NCBI GenBank assembly: GCA_002427045.1
Contig: DIPO01000030.1
Coordinates: 17,210-77,708, forward strand
DNA length: 60,499 nucleotides
Reading direction: 5' to 3'
From: Firmicutes bacterium UBA5486
GTDB lineage: Bacteria > Bacillota > UBA4882 > UBA10575
The notes beneath the pieces were generated by a model. The model was not told where the DNA came from, searched no databases, and was given only the letters and a program-made list of their open reading frames with translations. Shown piece by piece: positions 1-8,076 of the stretch (the stretch's first letter is position 1; every line of letters starts with the position of its first letter). Position numbers and translations under genes: made by a program.

Positions 1-122
1 CGAGCGACAGGAGGTCGCGAGCCGCTTTTGGTCCAGGATGGACTATAAAGCGGGTGCCCGATTTCAGCCGAAGCTGAACCTTAGAATGCCTGAAGAAATT
101 CACCTGAACCAAGAAACAACTT

Positions 123-195
123 CTGACCAGGCGAAGATTATAACTTAAATTTTCATCATTTCATTTGTGCGGCGGTAGCCAGCGTGAGTGACTAC
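123..195 (-). repeat. 68-bp dispersed repeat, copy A (diverged)
   Basis: The core GGTAGCCAGCGTGAGTGACTAC (split here for reading: GGTAGCCAGC + GTGAGTGACTAC) recurs near 23735 and 56826. The stop codon of the DUF362 gene lies inside the repeat, so its last ~10 residues (SSHSRWLPPHK) are repeat-encoded. The distal part is more diverged than in copies B and C. Confidence 0.7.
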
Positions 196-1282
196 TAAGA
201 AAATTCTTGATCTCCCGTGCTGATGGCGGACATCCGGGCAATGAGTTAGATAAAGAGCGGGTACAGGCACCAATCCCGATTCCTTCCCCACTGTTTCCAC
301 GAAACCCTTGTCCAATTTTAATCTCTTTTTCTCCCAGTCCTAAGCTGTCAAGATTTCCTTCTTCCTCTAAACGGTGTAAAGCATGAATTAGACTCCCATA
401 ACAGGCAGAACAGGCTTGGCGTTCATCTACGTATTTTGCCAATGCTTGGAGTGATGAAGATAAGCGAAAAGTGCCCGGAGTTTTTTCTTCCGGATTAATT
501 TCAATAATTTCAGCCCCTGTCAGTTCAGCTTTACCACTGCCTAACTTCGCGGCCATAGAAATATAGGGAACATCCAAAACATCCAACCCTAAAAGAGAAG
601 CCGCATAGGAATCGATCAATACCGGATCAGTCCCGGCAAACAAACGGCCCATCGGCACAGGGTTTCCTCCCTCTTCAAAAGTAAGATCCCCACAGATTCC
701 ATCAACAATTACTAAATCTACCGGAAGTGCTGCTGACAAGTGAGCAATCGGTTTGTAAAGTCCCAACCGATGGAATCTTCTCTTCTCTGAATCCGGGACG
801 CAACCCTTCATATTCTTAAGTGCACAAGTAAGTTTCGTCTGGCAATGAGCTTTTAAGACCGGTAGGTTAATCAGATAATCCACTTCTAGCGGGGAAGAAC
901 AAACCGTCAAGGCTAAATCCCCAACTTGCCGCTGAACAGTAGCATCCTTTTTTAGGTTAATTAATTTCACCTGATAATTTTCAGCTAAATCCCGGTACCC
1001 ACAGACCTCAAATGCTCTTTCCGTCTTCTCTCCAACCCAAGAGCTTTCCATAATGCAAAGGTCTTCATAACCTCTAGCCTGAAAATAGCAAATAATTCCC
1101 TCCACAATCTCCGGATGAGTAGTTGCCCCTGAAGAAGCAGGTTTTCCTAATACCAGATTAGGTTTTAAGCCAATTCTGGCTCCCTTTGGAATCTGCTCTT
1201 CCGGTTTTATCGTCTGTAGGAGCAGTTCTACCATATTTAAAGGATTGTCACCATAAACTACATTGATCTGATTTTTTCTCAT
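161..1282 (-). CDS. DUF362 domain-containing protein
   Basis: This is a 373-residue cytoplasmic protein of the DUF362 family. It shows the family's N-terminal KPNLV block, the GATTHP segment, and the central LKAHCQTKLTCALKNMKG motif. Family members are often linked to Fe-S or redox proteins, but their biochemical role is not settled. A longer frame begins at 1297, but that ATG lies within the Shine-Dalgarno sequence (GGAGGTGA) of the ATG at 1282, so I place the start at 1282. No 4Fe-4S ferredoxin domain follows, unlike some relatives; only CSACYG is seen near the C-terminus. The last ~10 residues (SSHSRWLPPHK) come from a dispersed DNA repeat shared with the fructokinase gene at 23716, so they are probably an acquired tail. 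Family assignment is fairly sure; function is unknown. Confidence 0.85.
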   Translation of the reverse strand: MRKNQINVVYGDNPLNMVELLLQTIKPEEQIPKGARIGLKPNLVLGKPASSGATTHPEIVEGIICYFQARGYEDLCIMESSWVGEKTERAFEVCGYRDLAENYQVKLINLKKDATVQRQVGDLALTVCSSPLEVDYLINLPVLKAHCQTKLTCALKNMKGCVPDSEKRRFHRLGLYKPIAHLSAALPVDLVIVDGICGDLTFEEGGNPVPMGRLFAGTDPVLIDSYAASLLGLDVLDVPYISMAAKLGSGKAELTGAEIIEINPEEKTPGTFRLSSSLQALAKYVDERQACSACYGSLIHALHRLEEEGNLDSLGLGEKEIKIGQGFRGNSGEGIGIGACTRSLSNSLPGCPPSAREIKNFLSSHSRWLPPHK

Positions 1283-1527
1283 TGTAATCACCTCCATAAG
1301 CCGGATTTTTTCTGTGAAACATCGTTAATTATAATTATAGCACGGGATAAATACTAAATTAAGGAACTACTTAATAGATTTATGAATTAACAATAAATAT
1401 TGCTTTAACTAATGGGTTTTGTATAATTCAATACCATTCCATAATATCATTTAAGCAAAAACCATTAAAATATTAAAGTTTCAAACCTGTGCATTCATAA
1501 ATCTTTACCTTAATAAAAAGTACACTA
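1283..1527. other. Intergenic region with degenerate repeat-like sequence
   Basis: This AT-rich spacer contains no convincing gene. It holds a TTTAAGCAAAAACCA block near 1449 that also occurs inside the inverted-repeat element at 48307-48388. AATTCAATACCATTCC near 1425 resembles the degenerate right terminus of that family. I read it as a decayed member of that element family. Confidence 0.35.
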
Positions 1528-1569
1528 AAAAGCCCTTTTGCTAGTCGTAATAACAAGCTAAGGGCTTCT
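1528..1569 (-). terminator. Rho-independent terminator of the lipoprotein gene
   Basis: An inverted repeat AAGCCCTT...AAGGGCTT is followed on the minus strand by a T-rich run. It lies 56 bp after the stop codon of the 1625-2581 gene. Confidence 0.7.
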
Positions 1570-1624
1570 TAAAATTCGGTTTTCTTAAACTCTAAAAAAT
1601 TAAAAACATTATCTTACAATTATT

Positions 1625-2581
1625 TTATTCCGCTTCACTTTCACTGATAACCCGCATCATTTCTAACTGTCTAAATTGATTATCTGGTAATAATCTTAAA
1701 CCTAATGAGGTAAGAACAAAATCATCATAACTAGCAGAAAAAGTTCCTGTCTTAGACACAGCATACAAGCCAACTTGAAGGCTATCCTCTCCATGATCAT
1801 ATACTGGTATTCCTTCTGCAACTGGTGCTCCATAAATAAACAAATCAACCTCACTACCGTTTTGAATAACACTCAATCTGTTTGTATGATCTGTAATCGC
1901 AGCATTTGTGCCACTGCAGATTAATCTATTAGGCTTTTTATTGGAAAACTCCAATAGTTCAAAACTACCAGCTAAAAAATCCACTCTAAAAACATTATAC
2001 ACGCCATCAAATGTTCTCATATTAAATATTAAGCCATACTTCCCATCCTGATTCCAACCTTGGTAAGAAGGATACATTGTTGCCTCTATAGTATAGCATG
2101 AAGAGCTTTTAACCGGAGCAGTTACTTGCCGATTATAAGAAGAGGCCACTTCAATCCCATAATATGGATCCTGAACATCATTTACATATCCACATCCAAT
2201 GTCTTCATCCCAGCCACTACTAGTATTATTAAAATTATCCCGAAAGACAACCGTCTTGAAATTAATGTTTTTTTGTCCCTCTACAATAACTTCCCTTTCC
2301 GTTGGTTGAAACTTAAAAAGCGGTTTCTCAGCTTTAAGTAACAACCTTTCCCCTTGTTTGGCATAAACCCTCCATTCTCCATACCGATCAGTAGTTGTTG
2401 TTCCACTTCTAGAACCACTATAGATAATCTTTACGCCTGAAATTCCCTGCTCTGGATCAGCACTGGTTACCCGCCCTTTAATATACTCCCCCGGCCTAAC
2501 AGTAATCTCACAACCGGATAACAACAGCACAACAACCAAAGCCAATAATGCAATATAAGTAAATCTTCTTGTATTTATCAT
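1625..2581 (-). CDS. Lipoprotein with carboxypeptidase-regulatory-like and LamG/DUF1080-like domains
   Basis: This 318-residue protein has a signal peptide ending in a lipobox (LLLSGC, Cys at about 24), so it should be lipid-anchored outside the cytoplasmic membrane. Residues ~33-110 form a carboxypeptidase-regulatory-like beta sandwich (KGRVTSADPEQGISGVKI, then TTDRYGEWRV). Residues ~115-295 look like a concanavalin/LamG-type jelly roll, with the F-RDNFNN-SSGWDE opening and the late YDDF strand seen in DUF1080/LamG-like modules. Such modules often bind polysaccharides or cell-wall material; that role is inferred. The SD AAGGAGG is well placed 7 nt before the ATG. It stands as its own unit with a terminator at 1528-1569. 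Confidence 0.7.
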   Translation of the reverse strand: MINTRRFTYIALLALVVVLLLSGCEITVRPGEYIKGRVTSADPEQGISGVKIIYSGSRSGTTTTDRYGEWRVYAKQGERLLLKAEKPLFKFQPTEREVIVEGQKNINFKTVVFRDNFNNTSSGWDEDIGCGYVNDVQDPYYGIEVASSYNRQVTAPVKSSSCYTIEATMYPSYQGWNQDGKYGLIFNMRTFDGVYNVFRVDFLAGSFELLEFSNKKPNRLICSGTNAAITDHTNRLSVIQNGSEVDLFIYGAPVAEGIPVYDHGEDSLQVGLYAVSKTGTFSASYDDFVLTSLGLRLLPDNQFRQLEMMRVISESEAE

Positions 2582-2611
2582 TTATACCTCCTTATTTTCT
2601 CAGAATATAGT

Positions 2612-3358
2612 TCATTCTTTTGATGCAGTTTTGGAATTCCAACCCTCTGTAATCCCAAACTTTTTTCTGCAAGCACGGATAAATCCAGTAAATATCCGGG
2701 CTGATTCCGGAATAGCAAGGCGTTCGGGGTGCCACTGGACTCCCAGGGTAAAATCTTCCCCTGTAGCCTCTATGCCTTCAATTACTCCATCGTCACTTTG
2801 AGCCGAAATTATTAGACCTAAAGCTAATTTTTTTAATGCCTGATGATGATGGGAATTGGTCCAGATAATGCCTTTTTCCAATAAAGAATGAAGTATTGTC
2901 GACTCCTTTATCTGTACCTGATGACTAACTTCTTCCCCGGGAAGTTTTTGCCAGTGCTCACCCACCTGTATATACTGGCTTGGTAAATCCTGATACAGAC
3001 TCCCGCCTAAAGCGACATTTAGGATCTGCATACCACGGCAGATCCCTAGAATAGGTATCTGCTCTTCTCTAGCTTTCCGGATTAATAGGAGTTCCCAATG
3101 ATCTCTTTCTTGATCGACCTTGCCTAGTTTCGGATGGGGTAATTCCCCATACAAGCTTGGGTCCGGATCACCACCCCCACTTAATAATAGCCCCTGGCAG
3201 TAGCTTGCCAATGGCCGTTTTAAAGATTTTACTGGTGGAAGAAGCACCGGAATACCGCCAGCCCTCTCCACCGCCCGACAGTACCTGCCGGCTACCATGT
3301 ACTGGTCAGGGCTTTCCTTCTGATTATGCTGACAAGTGATGCCAATTATCGGTTGGAT
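2612..3358 (-). CDS. Class-I glutamine amidotransferase (peptidase C26, PuuD-like) with apparent AUC start
   Basis: This is a gamma-glutamyl-GABA-hydrolase/PuuD-type amidotransferase-fold hydrolase. The nucleophile elbow GICRG places the Cys at about residue 107, and the catalytic His/Glu lie in GVQWHPE. The first ATG in frame (3298) would remove the family's N-terminal beta strand. That strand is encoded just upstream in the same frame (QPIIGITCQHNQKESPDQY). No ATG, GTG or TTG exists in that frame before the stop at 3383. The codon at 3358 is ATC and sits 7 nt after a perfect GGAGGTGA, so AUC initiation giving 248 residues is the best reading. The alternative is a start-codon mutation or sequencing error. 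Substrate is unknown; no polyamine genes are adjacent. Confidence 0.75.
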   Translation of the reverse strand: MQPIIGITCQHNQKESPDQYMVAGRYCRAVERAGGIPVLLPPVKSLKRPLASYCQGLLLSGGGDPDPSLYGELPHPKLGKVDQERDHWELLLIRKAREEQIPILGICRGMQILNVALGGSLYQDLPSQYIQVGEHWQKLPGEEVSHQVQIKESTILHSLLEKGIIWTNSHHHQALKKLALGLIISAQSDDGVIEGIEATGEDFTLGVQWHPERLAIPESARIFTGFIRACRKKFGITEGWNSKTASKE

Positions 3359-3370
3359 GAAATCACCTCC

Positions 3371-3621
3371 TAACCAAATCAGTTATAGCATAATATGCAT
3401 AACTTACTTTAAAAAAGCATCAACAAGTAAGCTTTTAGTTTTGATTATACTTTTAAGGAAGATATAATCGGAACTTGCTTGCCCATAACTTAAAATAAAC
3501 TTTATTAATTCCCGGATAATACTTTAAAAAGTAAAGGGATTATTTAATTAAAGCACGAATAAAGTTAATTATCCGGAACAATTTTAATAAACTACTACTA
3601 TGAATTTTTGGAGGTTAAAAA
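3371..3621. other. Intergenic region between divergent genes
   Basis: This AT-rich region separates the amidotransferase from the plus-strand secreted-protein gene. It holds an imperfect inverted repeat, CCGGATAAT near 3515 and ATTATCCGG near 3567. TTTGGAGG precedes the ATG at 3622. No gene is seen. Confidence 0.4.
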
Positions 3622-4296
3622 ATGAGCAGAATACATAAGCGTATAACCTTATTTTTCTCTTTTCTTCTGATCACGGTCTTTATTTCTGTTTTTACGGTAG
3701 GAATTGGGGCCCAATCCAGTTCGCAATCAAGTAAGGATGTAGAGATTAGTACCCCACCATTCTCTACACCTTCAACACCATCAGAATCATCAGATCAGTC
3801 AACCAAGTATTTTCAGTTTTGGTTTCAACTAACTCCACCTGGGCAGAGTAAGAAAGAGTTTGAATTTAAAAAACCATCAAGTACCCCTAAATCCCCCAGT
3901 GAGCTTAGTGAATTACGCTATCTTTATCTAGGTTCACTAGACCAAGAATTAGCTCTGATAATCCGGCTAACTGATAAAGCCAAAGACCGAAGGATTGACC
4001 CGATTAGATATGCCGATTATCTATATTCACAACAGCTTCCGCTACGGAGTTATTTATCGCTCAGTGATCGGATTAACAATCTCATCCTGGAACTCTGCAT
4101 TTATGATTTGGAGCGAGTCTCCCGCTCTGAATTCTATTCATACCTACGGCAGATTAGAATCAATTCTTACCACCTCTCACAAGGCGAAAATACTTTTAAC
4201 TATATTCTTGATCTGATTGAAAATTATGTTTTCTCACCAACCGAAGCTATTGACAGCCTAATTTTACTTAAACAATCAGCTACTAGTAGATGGTAA
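3622..4296 (+). CDS. Secreted Ser/Pro-rich hypothetical protein
   Basis: I do not recognise this 224-residue protein. It has a clear N-terminal hydrophobic segment (residues ~8-30) ending in GIGAQ, so it is probably exported. A low-complexity Ser/Thr/Pro linker follows (~31-95, with repeated PSTPS/SSTPKSP patterns). The C-terminal part is predicted mainly helical (~97-224) and rich in Leu, Tyr and Arg. The SD GGAGG is 8 nt before the ATG. It is monocistronic and convergent with yfcE, sharing a strong bidirectional terminator. Function unknown. Confidence 0.65.
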   Translation: MSRIHKRITLFFSFLLITVFISVFTVGIGAQSSSQSSKDVEISTPPFSTPSTPSESSDQSTKYFQFWFQLTPPGQSKKEFEFKKPSSTPKSPSELSELRYLYLGSLDQELALIIRLTDKAKDRRIDPIRYADYLYSQQLPLRSYLSLSDRINNLILELCIYDLERVSRSEFYSYLRQIRINSYHLSQGENTFNYILDLIENYVFSPTEAIDSLILLKQSATSRW

Positions 4297-4447
4297 GCAA
4301 TCCTTTCGTCCAGGAAGCTTGGGCACTTAAAAAGATAAAAAACTGTTTTCATTTGTAGCTTACAAAAGCCTTAAAAGACTGTCATTTAAGACAAAAAACA
4401 AACTGCGAAAAGCATTTTCCAGCTTTTGAAGATTAAACTACTTACCC

Positions 4448-4485
4448 AGAACTTAAGCCGCCCGTAAATGGGCGGCTTAAGTTCT
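4448..4485. terminator. Bidirectional terminator
   Basis: A perfect 16-bp stem (AGAACTTAAGCCGCCC and its complement) with a 6-nt loop lies between the convergent genes ending at 4296 and 4489. T-rich sequence follows on the plus side. Confidence 0.85.
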
Positions 4486-4488
4486 TTC

Positions 4489-4968
4489 TTATACCGGCTG
4501 AATATATTTGATTTCCGGACTAATGCTGTCCGGTTTGATTTCAATCCAGCCATAACTCGGCTTTCTAGCGTAAGCGGAGAGGCTACCAGGGTTCAATAGA
4601 AGCATCCCGGCTTCCTGAGAAATCACGGGAAGATGAGTATGTCCAAAGACTATTAGATCTGCACCTATTTCTCTCCCCTTTAATATTAGTCTAAGAAGAT
4701 CACGTTTTACTCCATAACGGTGGCCATGAGTAAGAAATAATCTTTTCCCGCCAAACTCCAATAATTGTTCCCAAGGAGAAACCGGATAAGAATCACAGTT
4801 TCCTGCCACCGCTCGAATCTGTAACCCAGGAAATTTCTTACCTATCTGGTTTAGATCTCTTTCACCATCACCAGCAAACAAAAGCCAATCTACCGGGCCA
4901 GCCTCTTTTAAGGCTCTAATTAAATAGCTATTACTACCATGAGTATCACTTGCTACAATAATTTTCAT
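4489..4968 (-). CDS. YfcE/MJ0936-type metallophosphoesterase
   Basis: This 159-residue calcineurin-like phosphoesterase is of the compact YfcE/MJ0936 type. The metal-binding motifs are all present: SDTHG (residues 7-11), GDGERD, GNCDS, THGHRYG and GHTH. It probably hydrolyses phosphodiesters with Mn/Ni, but its physiological substrate is not determinable. It is the last gene of rph-rdgB-yfcE, 21 bp after rdgB. This gene order is common in Bacillota. Confidence 0.88.
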   Translation of the reverse strand: MKIIVASDTHGSNSYLIRALKEAGPVDWLLFAGDGERDLNQIGKKFPGLQIRAVAGNCDSYPVSPWEQLLEFGGKRLFLTHGHRYGVKRDLLRLILKGREIGADLIVFGHTHLPVISQEAGMLLLNPGSLSAYARKPSYGWIEIKPDSISPEIKYIQPV

Positions 4969-4989
4969 CTGGATTCCAATCCCTTAAAT

Positions 4990-5607
4990 TTATTCACAAT
5001 GAAAGATATCACTTGTTCTTTGAAAAAGATATTCCCGGAAGTCTTTCATTGCTTTTGCCCGGTGACTAATTTGGTTTTTCTTCTCTTCTGATAATTCAGC
5101 CATGGTAAGTTCTAAAGCAGGTAGATAAAAGAGTGGGTCATAACCAAAACCCTTCTTTCCTCTGGGTTCGTAAGTAATTATCCCCTCACAATCACCCTCG
5201 GTAGTCCAGATTACTTTCCCTTCGGGGGAAGCAAAAGCTAAAACACAGCGAAAACGAGCAGACCGTTTTTCCCACGGTACATCTTCCAACAGCTGCAGGA
5301 GTTTTTTATTATTTCTTTCATCATCACCCTGTACTCCGGCAAAACGAGCAGAAAAAACGCCTGGAGCACCATTTAATGCTTTTACTTCTAATCCAGAATC
5401 ATCAGCCAATGTCCATTCATTCAAATACCTGGCCACAGTGGTAGCTTTCTTGATCGCATTCTCTTTAAAAGTAACGCCATCCTCTTCTACCTCAGGAACA
5501 CCCGGGAAATCATAAAGCGAAAGAACTTCCCAGGGTAAACCGGAGACCAGCCTCTTTAGCTCTTTAAGCTTTCCTTTATTCCTCGATGTTAGGACGAGTC
5601 TTGGCAA
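4990..5607 (-). CDS. rdgB: XTP/dITP pyrophosphatase (RdgB/HAM1)
   Basis: It hydrolyses non-canonical purine NTPs (XTP, dITP, ITP) to monophosphates, keeping them out of nucleic acids. The family's N-terminal TSRNKGKLKEL substrate loop is seen, followed by LADDSGLEVKALNGAPGVFSARFAG and GFGYDPLF. The start is TTG at 5607, with SD GGAGGGG about 7 nt upstream inside the end of rph. The two genes overlap by 32 bp, indicating translational coupling. Length of 205 residues is normal. Confidence 0.95.
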   Translation of the reverse strand: MPRLVLTSRNKGKLKELKRLVSGLPWEVLSLYDFPGVPEVEEDGVTFKENAIKKATTVARYLNEWTLADDSGLEVKALNGAPGVFSARFAGVQGDDERNNKKLLQLLEDVPWEKRSARFRCVLAFASPEGKVIWTTEGDCEGIITYEPRGKKGFGYDPLFYLPALELTMAELSEEKKNQISHRAKAMKDFREYLFQRTSDIFHCE

Positions 5608-6349
5608 GCGTTACCCCTCCAATTCGATTGGCCAAATCGCCCAATATTTCCGTTTGGAAAGCAACTAATTCTTTAATCCCTTTATTACTTAAGCTTAACA
5701 GGACTTCAAATTCATCATGGGTAAAAGGTGCCCCCTCGGCAGTAGCTTGCACTTCGACTAATTGTCCATTCCCGGTCATCACTATATTCATGTCTACAGA
5801 TGCCTTTGAATCTTCTACATAACACAAGTCTAATAAAAGCTGATTATCAACAATACCAACACTGGTAGCAGCCAAAAAGTCGTATAGAGGCAACTGTTCT
5901 TGATCATCTTTAGCAATACTGGCTAAAGCATCTACCAGTGCCACAAAAGAACCGGTAATTGAAGCTGTTCTTGTTCCCCCATCCGCCTGAATAACATCAC
6001 AATCAACCCAGATCGTCTTTTCTCCAAGCGCAGAAAGATTAACGACCGAGCGCAAAGCCCTTCCTACAAGGCGTTGAATCTCCTGAGAACGGCCACTCGG
6101 TTTCCCTTTAGAGACTTCTCTAATATTCCGTTGTGGAGTAGCCCTTGGGAGCATTGCATACTCTGCAGTAACCCAACCCTGGCCACTACCGCGCAACCAA
6201 ATTGGAACCCGATCCTCAACCGTTGCTGTACATATTACTTTTGTCTTGCCAACCTCAATTAATACTGAGCCTTCGGCATGTTCAATAAAGTTTCTACTAA
6301 TTTTAACTGGCCGTAACTGGTCAGCTTCTCTTCCATCTATTCTTTCCAT
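5576..6349 (-). CDS. rph: Ribonuclease PH
   Basis: This phosphorolytic 3'-5' exoribonuclease trims tRNA 3' ends. The 257-residue protein shows the RNase PH fold landmarks: RPVKI near the N-terminus, GWVTAEYAMLPRAT, GRSQEIQRLVGRALRSVV, the CDVIQADGGTRTASITG catalytic/phosphate-binding block, and the late EVQATAEGAPF. It heads the rph-rdgB-yfcE operon. Confidence 0.96.
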   Translation of the reverse strand: MERIDGREADQLRPVKISRNFIEHAEGSVLIEVGKTKVICTATVEDRVPIWLRGSGQGWVTAEYAMLPRATPQRNIREVSKGKPSGRSQEIQRLVGRALRSVVNLSALGEKTIWVDCDVIQADGGTRTASITGSFVALVDALASIAKDDQEQLPLYDFLAATSVGIVDNQLLLDLCYVEDSKASVDMNIVMTGNGQLVEVQATAEGAPFTHDEFEVLLSLSNKGIKELVAFQTEILGDLANRIGGVTLAKTRPNIEE

Positions 6350-6460
6350 AATTATCCTCCATCTAATCTGTTTTTAAAACTCCTGATTATTCACTACTAT
6401 AGTATAAGCATCTTCCACCTGTCAATGTTAGAACTCGAAAACAAAAACCCCCGAACCAAG

Positions 6461-7846
6461 TTAAACCGGTTTTAGTGCGCTTTTTAAAAGTTTATATGTA
6501 ACATCCGGAAAGTCTTTCGCAATCAACCCTAAAGTAGGTAATAGATACATCCAGTCAAGGTAAAATTGGGGATTTTCCGGTTTTAAGATTTCAGGTTTTG
6601 CTGGATCTACAACTGCACCTTCAAGAATCGTTCTGCTGCTAGAAGAATGGGCAAGAATACCTCCGGTACCGATTACCACTTTGATTGGGGATAAATCTTT
6701 CCCTTCTTGGAGATATGAAAGGCCGTAAGGAGTATAAAATTTCTCAATCTTACCGGCATGTCTTTCCACTGCGCTCTTTACTGCCAAGTAACCCAGAATT
6801 TCTTCTAAATGTTGGTCTTTTTCGTTTTTGGGTAAATAAGCTGCAGATTGTGAACGTTCTTCTACTCCTTTTACCACTTCTTCTTCGCTAAGATTCGCCA
6901 TCTTGGCAACCACTTTGGGAGTAAAATATTCCATCAAAGCATAAGCACTGGACCTCATACCCAAATCGCCTTCTACTGTTCTTTTAATTTTGGGTTCAGG
7001 AAGTCCACGTAAAAAAACTTGAGGTTCAGTAGGAAGGCCTTCAGCAACACTATGGACATCTGTAGTGGCACCGCCAATATCAATTAAAACGAGTTCCCCT
7101 AATCCCTGCTGTTCTTCATTAGCTCCTAATCCTAAACAAGCAGCAGCCTGTAAAACCGCAGCAGGAGTCGGCATCATAATTCCATCAATCAATGTTTCGA
7201 CTTGGTCTAAACCTTTTGCGTGAATAATCCTTTTGAAAAAAATTTCCCGGATAGCAGCTTGAACGGGTTCAATGTTTAATCTCCCCAGTTCAGGAAGGAC
7301 ATTTTCCACCCGATAAGAGGTTTTTCCTGCCTGCTTAAGAAGTTCTTCAACTTCAGGAGCAACTCTTTTATTTCCGGCAATTATTACGGGCACATCCAGT
7401 CTGCTTCCGGCAAGCATCCGCGCATTATGCAGAATCACCTCTTTATTTCCGCCGTCAGTTCCACCCGCCAACAGTAGTAAGTCTGGTTGAAGCTCATTTA
7501 GCTCTTCAATCTCAATCCTCGAAAGCTCAAAACCATAAGTTCCAACTACCCGCGCCCCTGCTCCCAAAGCTGCTCTTTTGGCTGCTTCCACTGTCAGTTC
7601 CGGTACTAAGCCAATTGCTACCATCTTTAAACCACCAGCTGCGCTACTACAAGCTAAACGTTTATCATAATTAAGACTGCCGGTCTCTTTTTCCAAAATT
7701 TTCAGCGCAGTTTTATATCCTACCATTAACCCATCATCCACTGTTGTTAATGATCTAGCCACCCCTAAAACCTCGGGTTTTTCTAAATCAACAGCCGTCA
7801 ACTTCGTGTAAGTGCTGCCAAAATCTATCAGCAAATAGGGTTTCAC
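6461..7846 (-). CDS. MutL/GlmL-family ATPase-like protein (glutamate mutase L type)
   Basis: This is an actin/hexokinase-fold protein of the GlmL (MutL) family, usually found with B12-dependent carbon-skeleton mutases. The phosphate loops LLIDFGSTYTKLTAVD (N-terminus) and LVLIDIGGATTDVHS (mid-protein) are clear, with LLLAGGTDGGNK between them. The long frame opens at 7924, but that ATG has no close SD. The GTG at 7846 follows AGGAG and gives the usual family N-terminus (VKPYLLIDFG), so I prefer it (461 residues). No mutase S/E subunits lie nearby. The role in this genome is therefore uncertain; a reactivating chaperone for an aminomutase is the family-based guess. Confidence 0.8.
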   Translation of the reverse strand: MKPYLLIDFGSTYTKLTAVDLEKPEVLGVARSLTTVDDGLMVGYKTALKILEKETGSLNYDKRLACSSAAGGLKMVAIGLVPELTVEAAKRAALGAGARVVGTYGFELSRIEIEELNELQPDLLLLAGGTDGGNKEVILHNARMLAGSRLDVPVIIAGNKRVAPEVEELLKQAGKTSYRVENVLPELGRLNIEPVQAAIREIFFKRIIHAKGLDQVETLIDGIMMPTPAAVLQAAACLGLGANEEQQGLGELVLIDIGGATTDVHSVAEGLPTEPQVFLRGLPEPKIKRTVEGDLGMRSSAYALMEYFTPKVVAKMANLSEEEVVKGVEERSQSAAYLPKNEKDQHLEEILGYLAVKSAVERHAGKIEKFYTPYGLSYLQEGKDLSPIKVVIGTGGILAHSSSSRTILEGAVVDPAKPEILKPENPQFYLDWMYLLPTLGLIAKDFPDVTYKLLKSALKPV

Positions 7847-8051
7847 TTTTTTTCTCAACTCCTGAACCCGATAATTATACCAGATTGTTTCTAAGACACT
7901 GGGAACAATTATTGACCTATTCATTGATTATATTAGAAAAATACTCTCCTGTCTATTTTCCCAGTCTAACTTTTTATTTGTTCATCTGACATCGGTATAT
8001 TTTTTAGGAAAAGCGAATAATTATCCTTTATTCGTTGTCGCTCTTCATAAT

Positions 8052-8076
8052 AAAAAAAGAGGACTACCTTGTCCTC
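8052..8076 (-). terminator. Terminator overlapping the amidase stop codon
   Basis: The GAGGAC/GTCCTC hairpin starts at the TGA stop of the amidase gene. A run of seven T follows on the minus strand. Confidence 0.75.
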
